A DNA stretch of 64,000 nt from Pseudomonas sp. SL4(2022). GTDB taxonomy: Bacteria; Pseudomonadota; Gammaproteobacteria; Pseudomonadales; Pseudomonadaceae. The number at the start of each line of letters is the position of its first letter. The first letter of the stretch is position 1. The position numbers were made by a program, and so were the translations under genes. The notes below the pieces were generated by a model. It saw only the letters and a program-made list of their open reading frames with translations. It was not told the DNA's origin and searched no databases. This document shows positions 57,434-64,000 of the stretch, one piece after another. The DNA is taken from contig NZ_CP113060.1 of NCBI RefSeq assembly GCF_026625725.1, forward strand, positions 558,001 to 622,000. The letters run 5' to 3'.

Positions 57434-59698
57434 CTAGAAGCGCAGATTGAAACCGGTGTAGAACGAACGCCCCATGCCCGGCACTGCCGTGCCCCAACCG
57501 ATGCCATTGATCGCCATGGTGCGGCCTTGGGCGGTATATGCGCCCCCCGTGGGCAGGTAATAGAACTTGTCCGCCAGGTTTTCAATGCCAACGTCCACGC
57601 GCAGGTTGTCCCAGCTGTGGCTCATGCGCAGGTTGAACAGGCTGTAGCCCGCCGTCTGGATTTCATTGCGCACCGTCGAGCCATCGTTCTTGGCTTGCAC
57701 GCTGACCATTTCCAGGCTGTTGCTCCAGCCGCCCTGTTGTTGCGTCAGGGACAGCGTGGTGTTGAGCGGCATGATGTTGTAGAGCGCATCGCCCGTGTCA
57801 CGGTTTTTGCCGTTACTGTAATTCACCACCGCCTGCACGCCCCACTGCCCCCAGTCATTGCGCAGCAGCGGCATCCGCCCGGCCATATCGACACCATAAA
57901 TGCGCGCGGACTGGTTGCTGTACTGCAGCACGTTGAACTGGTCAGCAGCGACCGTTTGGCCTGGCAGGGCCTGCGCATCGATGAAGTCGTTGATGTAGGT
58001 GTAGAACGGCGTGACCTTGAGCTCATGGCGGCGGTCTTCGCTGTGCCAGTCCAGTGTGACCGAAGCGATGTGCGCGGCTTCCGGCTTGAGGTCGACATCG
58101 CCGACATAACCGTTACCGTCGCCGACAACGTTGTTCATGGTCGCGGCCATGGCCCAGGTGGACCAGGTGTAACGCTCATACAGATTGGGCGAGCGCACCT
58201 TGCGCGCCACACCGAACTCAAGGTCGAGATGGGCGTCATGGTTGTAACGGGCCAGGGCGGTCAGGTCGATGTTGTGGTCACGCTGGCTGCGATCACGGGC
58301 ATTGAAGGCGGCCGAATCGCGGCGCTGATTGTTCAGCATCATGCCCATGCCGTTGGTATCGGCGTAGCCTTTCACCTCGCCGGCATCGGTGGCGACGTGC
58401 TCATAGCGCAGACCGAGCAAGGTCAGCCAGGCGGGGTTGATCTGCCGCTCCCACTCGCCAAAGACGCCGATGCGGTCACGCTCACCGTCGTTGATGTTCT
58501 CAAAGGTGCCGGGCCACATGCCGCCACCCGAGGCCGGCCAGTAGTCATTCAAACGGTAGCGCTGGTATTCGCTGCCGATGCGCAGCAGATCATGCTCGGT
58601 CAACTCAACCGTGGCCTTGAGGTTAAGGCCCAGGGTTTTGCCCTCACTTTCCATCGGCATGCCGGCAGCACAGGTGGCGCTGATCGGGCTGCAGGCACTG
58701 CCCGCCCCCGAGGCCGCTCCATACCAGAAACGCTTGTCGGCACCGAAGTCCATCTTGTGCTCGACCTGCTCGTGGTACAGCTGCGTTTCCAGACGGCCCC
58801 ACTCGAACTGCGCGGTGTGGCGCAGGTTGATGCGCTGCTGGCTGTTGTCGGTCATGTCCATGCGCTGATTGGGGAACAACTCTTGCGGCACCTGCTGATA
58901 GCCCAAGGTCAGCGCCAGCACGTCCTCCCCCAGCTTGTAGGCCATGCCCAGCTCATGGTCACGGCGCTCAAAAGCAGTGGACGCCACTTCATCCAGCGCC
59001 GCGCCCTCTCCCACCCGCCCCGTGGCGGTGCTGTTTTTGAAGTCAGCACCGGCCATGTAATTGTTGGCCTTGCTGTAACTGCCGCTGTAACGGATGTGGA
59101 ACACCTCGCTGGCATGCATCACCGAGGCATTGCCGCCGCGCGCGTCGTTATTGCTGCGCCAGAAACCACCCACCTCGCCTTGATTAAGGTTCTCGGCTCC
59201 GGCCGCAGCGAAAACCGGCTCCTGACTCTGCGCCACGATGGTGCCGCCAATACTGTCACCGCCCAGGCTGACCGGGGTAATCCCGGCCAACACCTGCAAC
59301 ATGCCCAGGTTGCTGGGCGCTACATAGGACAAGGCCGGGTTCATGTGGTTGGGGCAGGAGGCGACCAGGTCCATGCCATCGACCTTGATGCGCAAACGGT
59401 CATTACTCAAACCGCGAATGGCCGGCAGGCTGGAAAAACCACCCGCGCCGTTAAGGCTCACGCCCGGCACATCGCGCAGCAGCGAAGCGGTATCAGAGGT
59501 CGCCGGGATCAGGCTGCTGATGCGCTCGGCGCTGGGCTGCTCGGCGACTTCAACGGGGGACTGGCCTTGCACAAGGGTATCGGGCAATTGCAGGTATTCG
59601 GCCTGCGCTTTCGGGCTGACTTCAGCGGCAACCGCCAGGGCCAGCGGGCTCATCAAACTGATAAGGGCAACAGAACGGGCGTAACGAGGTGCAGACAT
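57434..59698 (-). CDS. TonB-dependent outer-membrane receptor (copper-type)
   Basis: This is a 754-residue receptor: signal peptide (residues 1-25), a TonB-box-like L-P-D-T-L-V (about 38-43), a plug with L-P-A-I-R-G-L-S and V-D-G-M-D-L, and a 22-strand-type barrel ending in aromatic F-N-L-R-F. The plug has C-P-N-H-M at residues 115-119, a C-x-x-x-M motif like that used for copper by OprC. A Cys-rich insert (C-S-P-I-S-A-T-C) occurs mid-barrel. The neighbouring DUF2946 gene is typical of metal receptors. Copper or another soft metal is the best guess. ATG 59698 is chosen at the signal peptide. Confidence 0.82.
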   Translation of the reverse strand: MSAPRYARSVALISLMSPLALAVAAEVSPKAQAEYLQLPDTLVQGQSPVEVAEQPSAERISSLIPATSDTASLLRDVPGVSLNGAGGFSSLPAIRGLSNDRLRIKVDGMDLVASCPNHMNPALSYVAPSNLGMLQVLAGITPVSLGGDSIGGTIVAQSQEPVFAAAGAENLNQGEVGGFWRSNNDARGGNASVMHASEVFHIRYSGSYSKANNYMAGADFKNSTATGRVGEGAALDEVASTAFERRDHELGMAYKLGEDVLALTLGYQQVPQELFPNQRMDMTDNSQQRINLRHTAQFEWGRLETQLYHEQVEHKMDFGADKRFWYGAASGAGSACSPISATCAAGMPMESEGKTLGLNLKATVELTEHDLLRIGSEYQRYRLNDYWPASGGGMWPGTFENINDGERDRIGVFGEWERQINPAWLTLLGLRYEHVATDAGEVKGYADTNGMGMMLNNQRRDSAAFNARDRSQRDHNIDLTALARYNHDAHLDLEFGVARKVRSPNLYERYTWSTWAMAATMNNVVGDGNGYVGDVDLKPEAAHIASVTLDWHSEDRRHELKVTPFYTYINDFIDAQALPGQTVAADQFNVLQYSNQSARIYGVDMAGRMPLLRNDWGQWGVQAVVNYSNGKNRDTGDALYNIMPLNTTLSLTQQQGGWSNSLEMVSVQAKNDGSTVRNEIQTAGYSLFNLRMSHSWDNLRVDVGIENLADKFYYLPTGGAYTAQGRTMAINGIGWGTAVPGMGRSFYTGFNLRF

Positions 59699-59806
59699 AG
59701 GTAAAAATCCTGTCAGGCAATGCATTCACAGCAGCGCCCGCACCTTGCAGAGGCGCGGTGACGCTGAATCAAAAAGCAAGGTGAAACACACGCTGAAAAA
59801 CGTGTG

Positions 59807-60175
59807 TCAGGCCTGACGAGGCGGTGCGCGCGATTGCGCACCGGGGAAGACACCGCCCGGCGGCAACGCGGGATCAGCGAAGGGAGAAACGGCGGGGGCT
59901 GCCACCACGCGCAGCGGCGCAAATGGCGAGGTGTTGAATAATGCGGGCGATGACAACAGGAGGGTGCAATAGCCGCACTTGGCCCACTCATCGGCATGCG
60001 CCTGCGGCATGTCGGACGCTTTATGGTCGCCGCACGCCAGCTCATCGAGCCACTGCCAGTCCGTGGACGACTGCCCCAACGCCAACCCCTGACCCAGCAA
60101 AGGCCCGAGCAGCAACAGGCACATGGCCGCAAGGCCAAGCCAGTTACCGAAGCGGTGGGAGTGTTTAGGCAACAC
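59807..60175 (-). CDS. DUF2946 family protein
   Basis: This is a protein of about 122 residues from a GTG at 60175 (a TTG directly after is also possible; neither has a strong ribosome site). It has a hydrophobic N-terminal segment (W-L-G-L-A-A-M-C-L-L-L-L-G-P-L-L), probably a signal or anchor. The DUF2946 core D-E-L-A-C-G-D-H, with H-A-D-E-W-A-K-C-G-Y-C-T-L-L, puts three Cys and several His in place for metal binding. The end is Pro-rich. It precedes the TonB receptor by 108 bases in the same direction, so a shared metal-uptake role is inferred. Confidence 0.75.
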   Translation of the reverse strand: MLPKHSHRFGNWLGLAAMCLLLLGPLLGQGLALGQSSTDWQWLDELACGDHKASDMPQAHADEWAKCGYCTLLLSSPALFNTSPFAPLRVVAAPAVSPFADPALPPGGVFPGAQSRAPPRQA

Positions 60176-60303
60176 AGGAAATACCCGAGCAAAGGGGGCG
60201 CGATGATAGCCGGATCCGCCACCGCGCAGGCTGCCTGAGGCAAACCGACGCAGCGTAACCGCGCTATTAGAACCGTGTCGCTCGGGCGCGACACTGATCC
60301 AGG

Positions 60304-60609
60304 TCAGCCGCGCAACACACTCAAGCGCGCCGGGCTTTGCGCAACCGATGGCCGCTGACTCAAATACCGCGTGCAACTGACCCGCAAAAACGACGCGAAA
60401 TTGACCACCTCACCGCGATAGTCCATGACCTCGTCATACAGCTTGGTGATCAGCTGATTGGTGGTCATGCCATCGACTTCGGCAATCTCGCGCAGGATGT
60501 CCCAAAACTGATTTTCCAAACGCAGGGTGGTGACCACGCCGCGAATTCGCAGCGAGCGGGCACGGGACTCATACAGAATCGGATCGGCTTTGACATACAG
60601 CTCGCACAT
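60304..60609 (-). CDS. ribbon-helix-helix domain protein
   Basis: This is a 101-residue protein with a central RHH-type DNA-binding domain: strand R-S-L-R-I-R-G-V-V-T-T-L-R-L-E, helix E-N-Q-F-W-D-I-L-R-E-I-A, turn D-G-M-T-T-N-Q and helix L-I-T-K-L-Y-D-E-V. It fits the RHH_4 family of small regulators, whose targets are unknown. A Cys-containing C-terminal part (F-L-R-V-S-C-T-R-Y-L) follows. It lies upstream of the DUF2946/receptor pair on the same strand, 128 bases away, but a regulatory link is unproven. Confidence 0.85.
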   Translation of the reverse strand: MCELYVKADPILYESRARSLRIRGVVTTLRLENQFWDILREIAEVDGMTTNQLITKLYDEVMDYRGEVVNFASFLRVSCTRYLSQRPSVAQSPARLSVLRG

Positions 60610-60655
60610 GGCAGCTCACCTCCCTGAGTGTTGGGGCCTGACGGGCCCCGGCAGT

Positions 60656-61237
60656 TTATAGCGTGATCTGCGTGCCGAGCAGGCCGAGGAACGCCGCCAG
60701 CCAGTTGGGGTGCGCGGGCCAGGCCGGCGCGGTGACCAGATTACCCTGCACATGCGCCTGGTCCACGGCGATATCGATATAGCGTCCGCCGGCCAGGGTC
60801 ACTTCCGGTCCGCAGGCCGGGTAAGCGCTGCACTCCCGCCCTTTCAGCACGCCAGCCGCAGCGAGCAATTGCGCACCATGACAAACCGCCGCAATCGGTT
60901 TGCCGGCCTGATCAAAGGCCTGCACCAGCGCCAGCACCTGGGCATTCAGGCGCAGGTACTCTGGGGCACGGCCACCGGGGATCAGCAGCGCGTCGTAATC
61001 GCCGGCCTTAACCTGAGCGAAATCAAAGTTCAGGGCAAAGTTATGCCCCGGCTTTTCGCTGTAGGTTTGCTCGCCTTCAAAATCATGGATGGCGGTGCGC
61101 ACCGTCTGCCCGGCGGTTTTGTCCGGGCATACGGCGTGCACCTGATGACCGACCATCAGCAGCGCCTGAAACGGCACCATCACTTCGTAGTCTTCGACGT
61201 AGTCGCCGACCAGCATGAGAATCTTCTTCGCTGCCAT
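60656..61237 (-). CDS. DJ-1/PfpI-family protein
   Basis: This is a 193-residue protein. It starts [19 protein letters not shown], where the acidic residue of the family active site lies in V-E-D-Y-E. The nucleophile elbow [10 protein letters not shown] (Cys about 113, His next) follows [11 protein letters not shown]. Family members include glyoxalases, deglycases and stress proteins, so the reaction is open. ATG 61237 has AAGGAG upstream; the longer frame is rejected. Confidence 0.9.
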   Translation of the reverse strand: MAAKKILMLVGDYVEDYEVMVPFQALLMVGHQVHAVCPDKTAGQTVRTAIHDFEGEQTYSEKPGHNFALNFDFAQVKAGDYDALLIPGGRAPEYLRLNAQVLALVQAFDQAGKPIAAVCHGAQLLAAAGVLKGRECSAYPACGPEVTLAGGRYIDIAVDQAHVQGNLVTAPAWPAHPNWLAAFLGLLGTQITL

Positions 61238-61370
61238 GTGCCTGCTCCTTGAATGAACCGAGAAGGCCACAGTCTGCGGCCGATGCAGCGGTCGCGGGTA
61301 ATAGCCCGGTACTACAACGCAGATGGGTTGATCGACGGTCAGTGGTAGATGCGATTGAGGCGTAAAACGA

Positions 61371-61456
61371 CGAAGCCCAACGAGACCTGTCACAACCCGT
61401 TGGGCTTCGCTGCGCTCAACGCCAACCAACAGCCGTGCTGGGCTGGGCTGGGCTGA
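61371..61456. repeat. palindromic intergenic repeat plus short CTGGG tandem
   Basis: CGAAGCCCAACG (61371-61382) and its complement CGTTGGGCTTCG (61398-61409) form a 12-bp stem, followed by GCTGCGCTCAACGCC, a pattern seen in intergenic repeats of GC-rich proteobacteria. At 61436-61455 the unit CTGGG is repeated in tandem. The repeats lie between the PfpI-family gene and the next upstream gene. Confidence 0.6.
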
Positions 61457-61457
61457 C

Positions 61458-61871
61458 TTATTCCAACACTTCCTCGTCACGCAGCAGCACGTAGGTGCAG
61501 CCGCTGTCGTCTTCCAGGTAGTCGTGCACATAGAACATCACGACTTCACCCAGGCCCGGCTGCGCGGCGACGTAGTCACCAATGTCCACGGTGAAATGGC
61601 CCTTGGAGCCCGGCTTGGCTTCGCACTCGATACGCGCATTGACGAACAGCTCAGGCGCGCTGTCGCCGAAATAGTCCTCACGCTCTGCCGCGTCCCAATC
61701 GGCCGGTGCCTCGAACGGGCCGCAGAACAGCACCTTGGCATCACCCAGATCCACTTCCTCGGCATCCGGGTCTTGGTCATCGGCGCGGTACACCGTGCAA
61801 TCCTGTGCCTCTGGATTTTCCAGGATGGCCAGACGGGCCGCCAGTTGTTGCTCAGCATTCATAGGGTGCAT
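61458..61871 (-). CDS. conserved hypothetical acidic protein
   Basis: This is a 137-residue acidic protein: an Asp/Glu-rich stretch ([14 protein letters not shown]), a G-P-F-E-A-P-A-D-W segment, a beta-rich middle ([10 protein letters not shown]) and a C-terminal [14 protein letters not shown]. It has no signal peptide or membrane segment. The family is not recognised. The start could be 61871 or 61862 (M-N-A-E-Q-Q-L). Confidence 0.75.
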   Translation of the reverse strand: MHPMNAEQQLAARLAILENPEAQDCTVYRADDQDPDAEEVDLGDAKVLFCGPFEAPADWDAAEREDYFGDSAPELFVNARIECEAKPGSKGHFTVDIGDYVAAQPGLGEVVMFYVHDYLEDDSGCTYVLLRDEEVLE

Positions 61872-62083
61872 AACGATCTCCGAGCGTTTTGGCGTTTAAG
61901 GGAAGGGCAAATCCAGCCGACAGTCCGCCTGCCGACAAGGCTTTGCAGGCTATGGGCTGATGCGGTTGCAACGCAAGCAATGAAATGCCCGCCATCGCCC
62001 CGCGTAAAATATTTCGCGACTTAATTTAGCGTTAAGGCTCACGGCAGACACTCGCACCCACGTTCTCAGATGAGGTTCCGGTT

Positions 62084-62773
62084 ATGGAGCTGCCTTGGGT
62101 GTATCAAAACACTGCACTTGCACAGATCGGCCGCGAGCAGCCGCTCAGCCTCTATCTGGCCAACGCTGCCAGCCCGCGCCGCGCAGGGATTGAAGGCTTT
62201 ATCGGCGAGCGCTTCGCGGCTCAGCATCAAGCGCACATCCGTCACTTTATGCCGTGCCTGCTCAGCCTGGAAGACAGCGCCGGTCAACTGCTCGGCGCGG
62301 TGGGCCTGCGCTGCGCCGCCAGTGGCCCGCTATTTTTGGAGCGCTACCTGGAACAACCGGCAGAACAGGTAATTGCCGCCCGCCAGGTGGCCAATGCGCC
62401 GCAACGGACGCAGCTGATCGAGGTCGGCAACCTGGCGGCAGGCAGTCCCGGCGCCGCGCGTTTGCTGATCGTGGCACTGACTGATCTGCTGGTGGCGCTG
62501 GGTTATCGCTGGGTGACCTTCACCGGCACCCTGGCCCTGCTCAACAGCTTCCAGCGCCTGGGCCTGACGCCTGTGCCACTGGGCCCGGCCAACCCGGAAT
62601 GCCTGGGCGATGAGCAGGCCGACTGGGGCAGCTACTACGCCAACCAGCCGCAGGTGATGGCGGGCGATATCTATGCCGGCCATCAACGCCTGCTGCAGCT
62701 GGGCGCCTATCCGCGCCTGGCCCACCACGCCTTTTATGCCCTGGAGGACATGCCCGATGTGGCCTGCCGCTGA
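62084..62773 (+). CDS. thermostable hemolysin-like protein
   Basis: This is a 229-residue protein with the pattern of the thermostable hemolysin (delta-VPH) family: F-I-G-E-R-F-A-A-Q-H-Q-A-H-I-R-H-F-M-P near residue 45, L-I-E-V-G-N-L-A-A-G about 120, and L-A-L-L-N-S-F-Q-R-L-G-L near 160. The fold resembles GNAT acyltransferases, and despite the name the family's true activity is uncertain. The AMP-ligase gene starts inside its 3' end (17-base overlap), so the two are translated together and probably act in one acyl-transfer pathway. Confidence 0.85.
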   Translation: MELPWVYQNTALAQIGREQPLSLYLANAASPRRAGIEGFIGERFAAQHQAHIRHFMPCLLSLEDSAGQLLGAVGLRCAASGPLFLERYLEQPAEQVIAARQVANAPQRTQLIEVGNLAAGSPGAARLLIVALTDLLVALGYRWVTFTGTLALLNSFQRLGLTPVPLGPANPECLGDEQADWGSYYANQPQVMAGDIYAGHQRLLQLGAYPRLAHHAFYALEDMPDVACR

Positions 62774-64000
62774 AACCCTGTTTAACCGCCTGGCCACCCT
62801 CGGCGATGCCATTGCCCTACGCGAGGGCGAACAACAACTGAGCTACGCCCAGCTGCTGAGTGAGGTCGCACAGCGCAGCAGCCAACTGCAGCAACGTGGT
62901 GCCCAGCGTGTCGCCCTGGCCCTGGACAACGGCATTGACTGGGTACTCTGGGACCTCGCCGTGCTGCATGCCGGGCTGGTCTGCGTGCCGCTGCCGAGTT
63001 TTTTCTCCGACAGCCAGCAAACCCATGTACTGGACAGCGCCAGCATCGACTGCCTGATCGGCCCGGCCACGCCATTGTTCAGCGCACAGGGCTTCAGCCC
63101 TAGCGCCCACGGCATGCTGCAGCGCTCCCAGACGCAGGTCAGCGAACTGCCAGCCGGCACCTGCAAAATCACCTACACCTCGGGCACCACCGGGCAGCCC
63201 AAGGGCGTGTGCCTGGATATCGCCACGCAACTGGCGGTGGCGCAGAGCCTGGTGCAGGCCAGCGCCAGCTGCGCGGTCGAACGCCACCTGTGCGTCCTGC
63301 CCTTGGCCACGCTGCTGGAGAACATCGCCGGGGTCTATGCCCCGCTGCTGGCCGGCGCACGGATTGAATTGATGCCGATGGCGCAGGTCGGCCTGCTCGG
63401 TGCCAGTCAGTTTGACCTGCCGCGCTTTTTGGCCGCCCTGGCCCAGGCTCAGCCCAACAGCCTGATCCTGCTGCCGCAGTTGCTGCTGGCATTGGTCAGC
63501 GCCGCCGAACGTCGCTTGCCCCTGCCGAACAGCTTGCGTTTTATCGCCGTCGGCGGTGGCCGCGTCGCCAGCCAATTGCTGCAACGTGCCGAGGCGTTGG
63601 GCTTACCCGTCTTTGAGGGTTACGGCCTCTCTGAATGCGCTTCGGTGGTGTGCCTGAACACCCCGGAAAACCGCCGCATCGGCAGCGTCGGCCAACCGTT
63701 GCCGCACCTGCAGGTGCGCCTGGGGCCAGACGGCGAGGTGCTGGTCCAAGGCCCGCGTTTGCTCGGTTATCTGGGCGAGCCAAGCCCGGCAGAAGAATGG
63801 CTGGGCACCGGTGATCTGGGCCATTTCGACGGCCCGTTTCTGGTGCTGCACGGGCGCAAGAAGCACCAGTTCATCACCGCCTTTGGCCGCAACGTCAACC
63901 CGGAATGGGTCGAGGCCGAACTGGTCCAGCAACTGCCCATCGCCCAGGCCTGGCTGCACGGCGAAGCCCTGCCGGGCAACGTGGCGGTGCTGGTGCCGCG
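62757..64000 (+). CDS. AMP-binding acyl-CoA/acyl-AMP ligase, N-terminal part
   Basis: The frame from ATG 62757 (M-W-P-A-A-E-T-L-F-N-R-L) stays open to the window edge, about 414 codons. It has the adenylation motif T-Y-T-S-G-T-T-G-Q-P-K-G (about residues 139-150), a Y-G-L-S-E core about residue 289 and the G-T-G-D-L-G motif about 350. It therefore activates a carboxylic acid with ATP; the acid is unknown. A GGAGG lies about 10 bases upstream. It overlaps the hemolysin-like gene and belongs with it. The C-terminus is outside the window. Confidence 0.88.
   Translation, partial: MWPAAETLFNRLATLGDAIALREGEQQLSYAQLLSEVAQRSSQLQQRGAQRVALALDNGIDWVLWDLAVLHAGLVCVPLPSFFSDSQQTHVLDSASIDCLIGPATPLFSAQGFSPSAHGMLQRSQTQVSELPAGTCKITYTSGTTGQPKGVCLDIATQLAVAQSLVQASASCAVERHLCVLPLATLLENIAGVYAPLLAGARIELMPMAQVGLLGASQFDLPRFLAALAQAQPNSLILLPQLLLALVSAAERRLPLPNSLRFIAVGGGRVASQLLQRAEALGLPVFEGYGLSECASVVCLNTPENRRIGSVGQPLPHLQVRLGPDGEVLVQGPRLLGYLGEPSPAEEWLGTGDLGHFDGPFLVLHGRKKHQFITAFGRNVNPEWVEAELVQQLPIAQAWLHGEALPGNVAVLVP

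Noticed and set aside
57527..59704. Open frame of 725 codons opposite the TonB receptor
   Set aside because: It has no coherent protein pattern, while the minus-strand frame has a signal peptide, plug and barrel.
61436..61455. CTGGG tandem as a CRISPR or phase-variation repeat
   Set aside because: Only about four short units lie between genes and outside any coding frame, with no spacers. It is too short for CRISPR and has no gene to switch.

Overview
The window is a stretch of Pseudomonas chromosome. This rests on gene order and protein sequence: rimP-nusA-infB-rbfA-truB-rpsO-pnp, secG-tpiA-glmM-folP-ftsH-rlmE, greA-carB-carA-dapB-dnaJ-dnaK-grpE, recN/fur/bamE/rnfH/ratA/smpB, and pyk-enoyl-CoA hydratase-ferredoxin reductase-sadC-fumarase all follow the order known from P. 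aeruginosa. The species cannot be fixed from sequence reading alone. No prophage, CRISPR array, complete insertion sequence or rRNA operon was seen.

Layout. 1-1830: three tandem DUF2845 genes, then CsbD-like and BON-domain stress proteins. 1833-10840 (minus strand): one translation, transcription and RNA-decay operon reading from a strong promoter at 10811-10840 through a degenerate initiator-tRNA-like segment and two terminator hairpins into rimP, nusA, infB, rbfA, truB, rpsO and pnp. 10892-17155 (minus): tRNA-Leu(GAG), secG, tpiA, glmM, folP (frameshifted in this sequence), ftsH, rlmE. 17259-29678: yhbY, a DUF4149 membrane protein, greA, carAB, dapB, the dnaK chaperone genes with two sigma-32-type promoters, and divergent recN. 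29737-32880: fur, bamE, rnfH, ratA, a decayed NSS-family sodium symporter, and smpB. 32943-48865: mixed accessory and housekeeping genes, including a manganese-riboswitch-controlled UPF0016 transporter, a chemoreceptor with a FliA-like promoter, an SRAP protein, an acyltransferase, a malate:quinone oxidoreductase with a long leader, a PilZ protein and two TPR lipoproteins. 48865-49136: a MITE-like element. 49213-64000: pyk to fumarase, an FKBP isomerase, a MarR/DMT-exporter pair with twin operators, a TonB-dependent metal receptor with its DUF2946 partner, an RHH protein, a PfpI-family protein, a thermostable-hemolysin-like protein and an AMP-forming ligase cut off by the window end.

How the parts relate. 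Most of the first 33 kb is growth-linked: ribosome maturation (RimP, RbfA, TruB, RlmE, YhbY), initiation (IF2), elongation control (NusA, GreA), RNA turnover (PNPase), ribosome rescue (SmpB), protein quality control (DnaK-DnaJ-GrpE, FtsH), export (SecG), and arginine/pyrimidine and lysine precursors (CarAB, DapB). The second half adds central carbon enzymes (Mqo, Pyk, fumarase), c-di-GMP signalling (SadC-like cyclase, PilZ protein), chemotaxis and metal handling.

The most unusual observation is the segment 10719-10794. It keeps the four paired stems of an initiator tRNA, but its loops, its CCA end and its anticodon have been lost. It sits behind an intact TTGACC-N18-TATAAT promoter and ahead of two terminators in the leader of the nusA operon. 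Two genes (folP and the NSS symporter) carry frame changes exactly at six-base G/C runs, so assembly error has to be considered for folP. The symporter also has a large internal deletion and is a real pseudogene.
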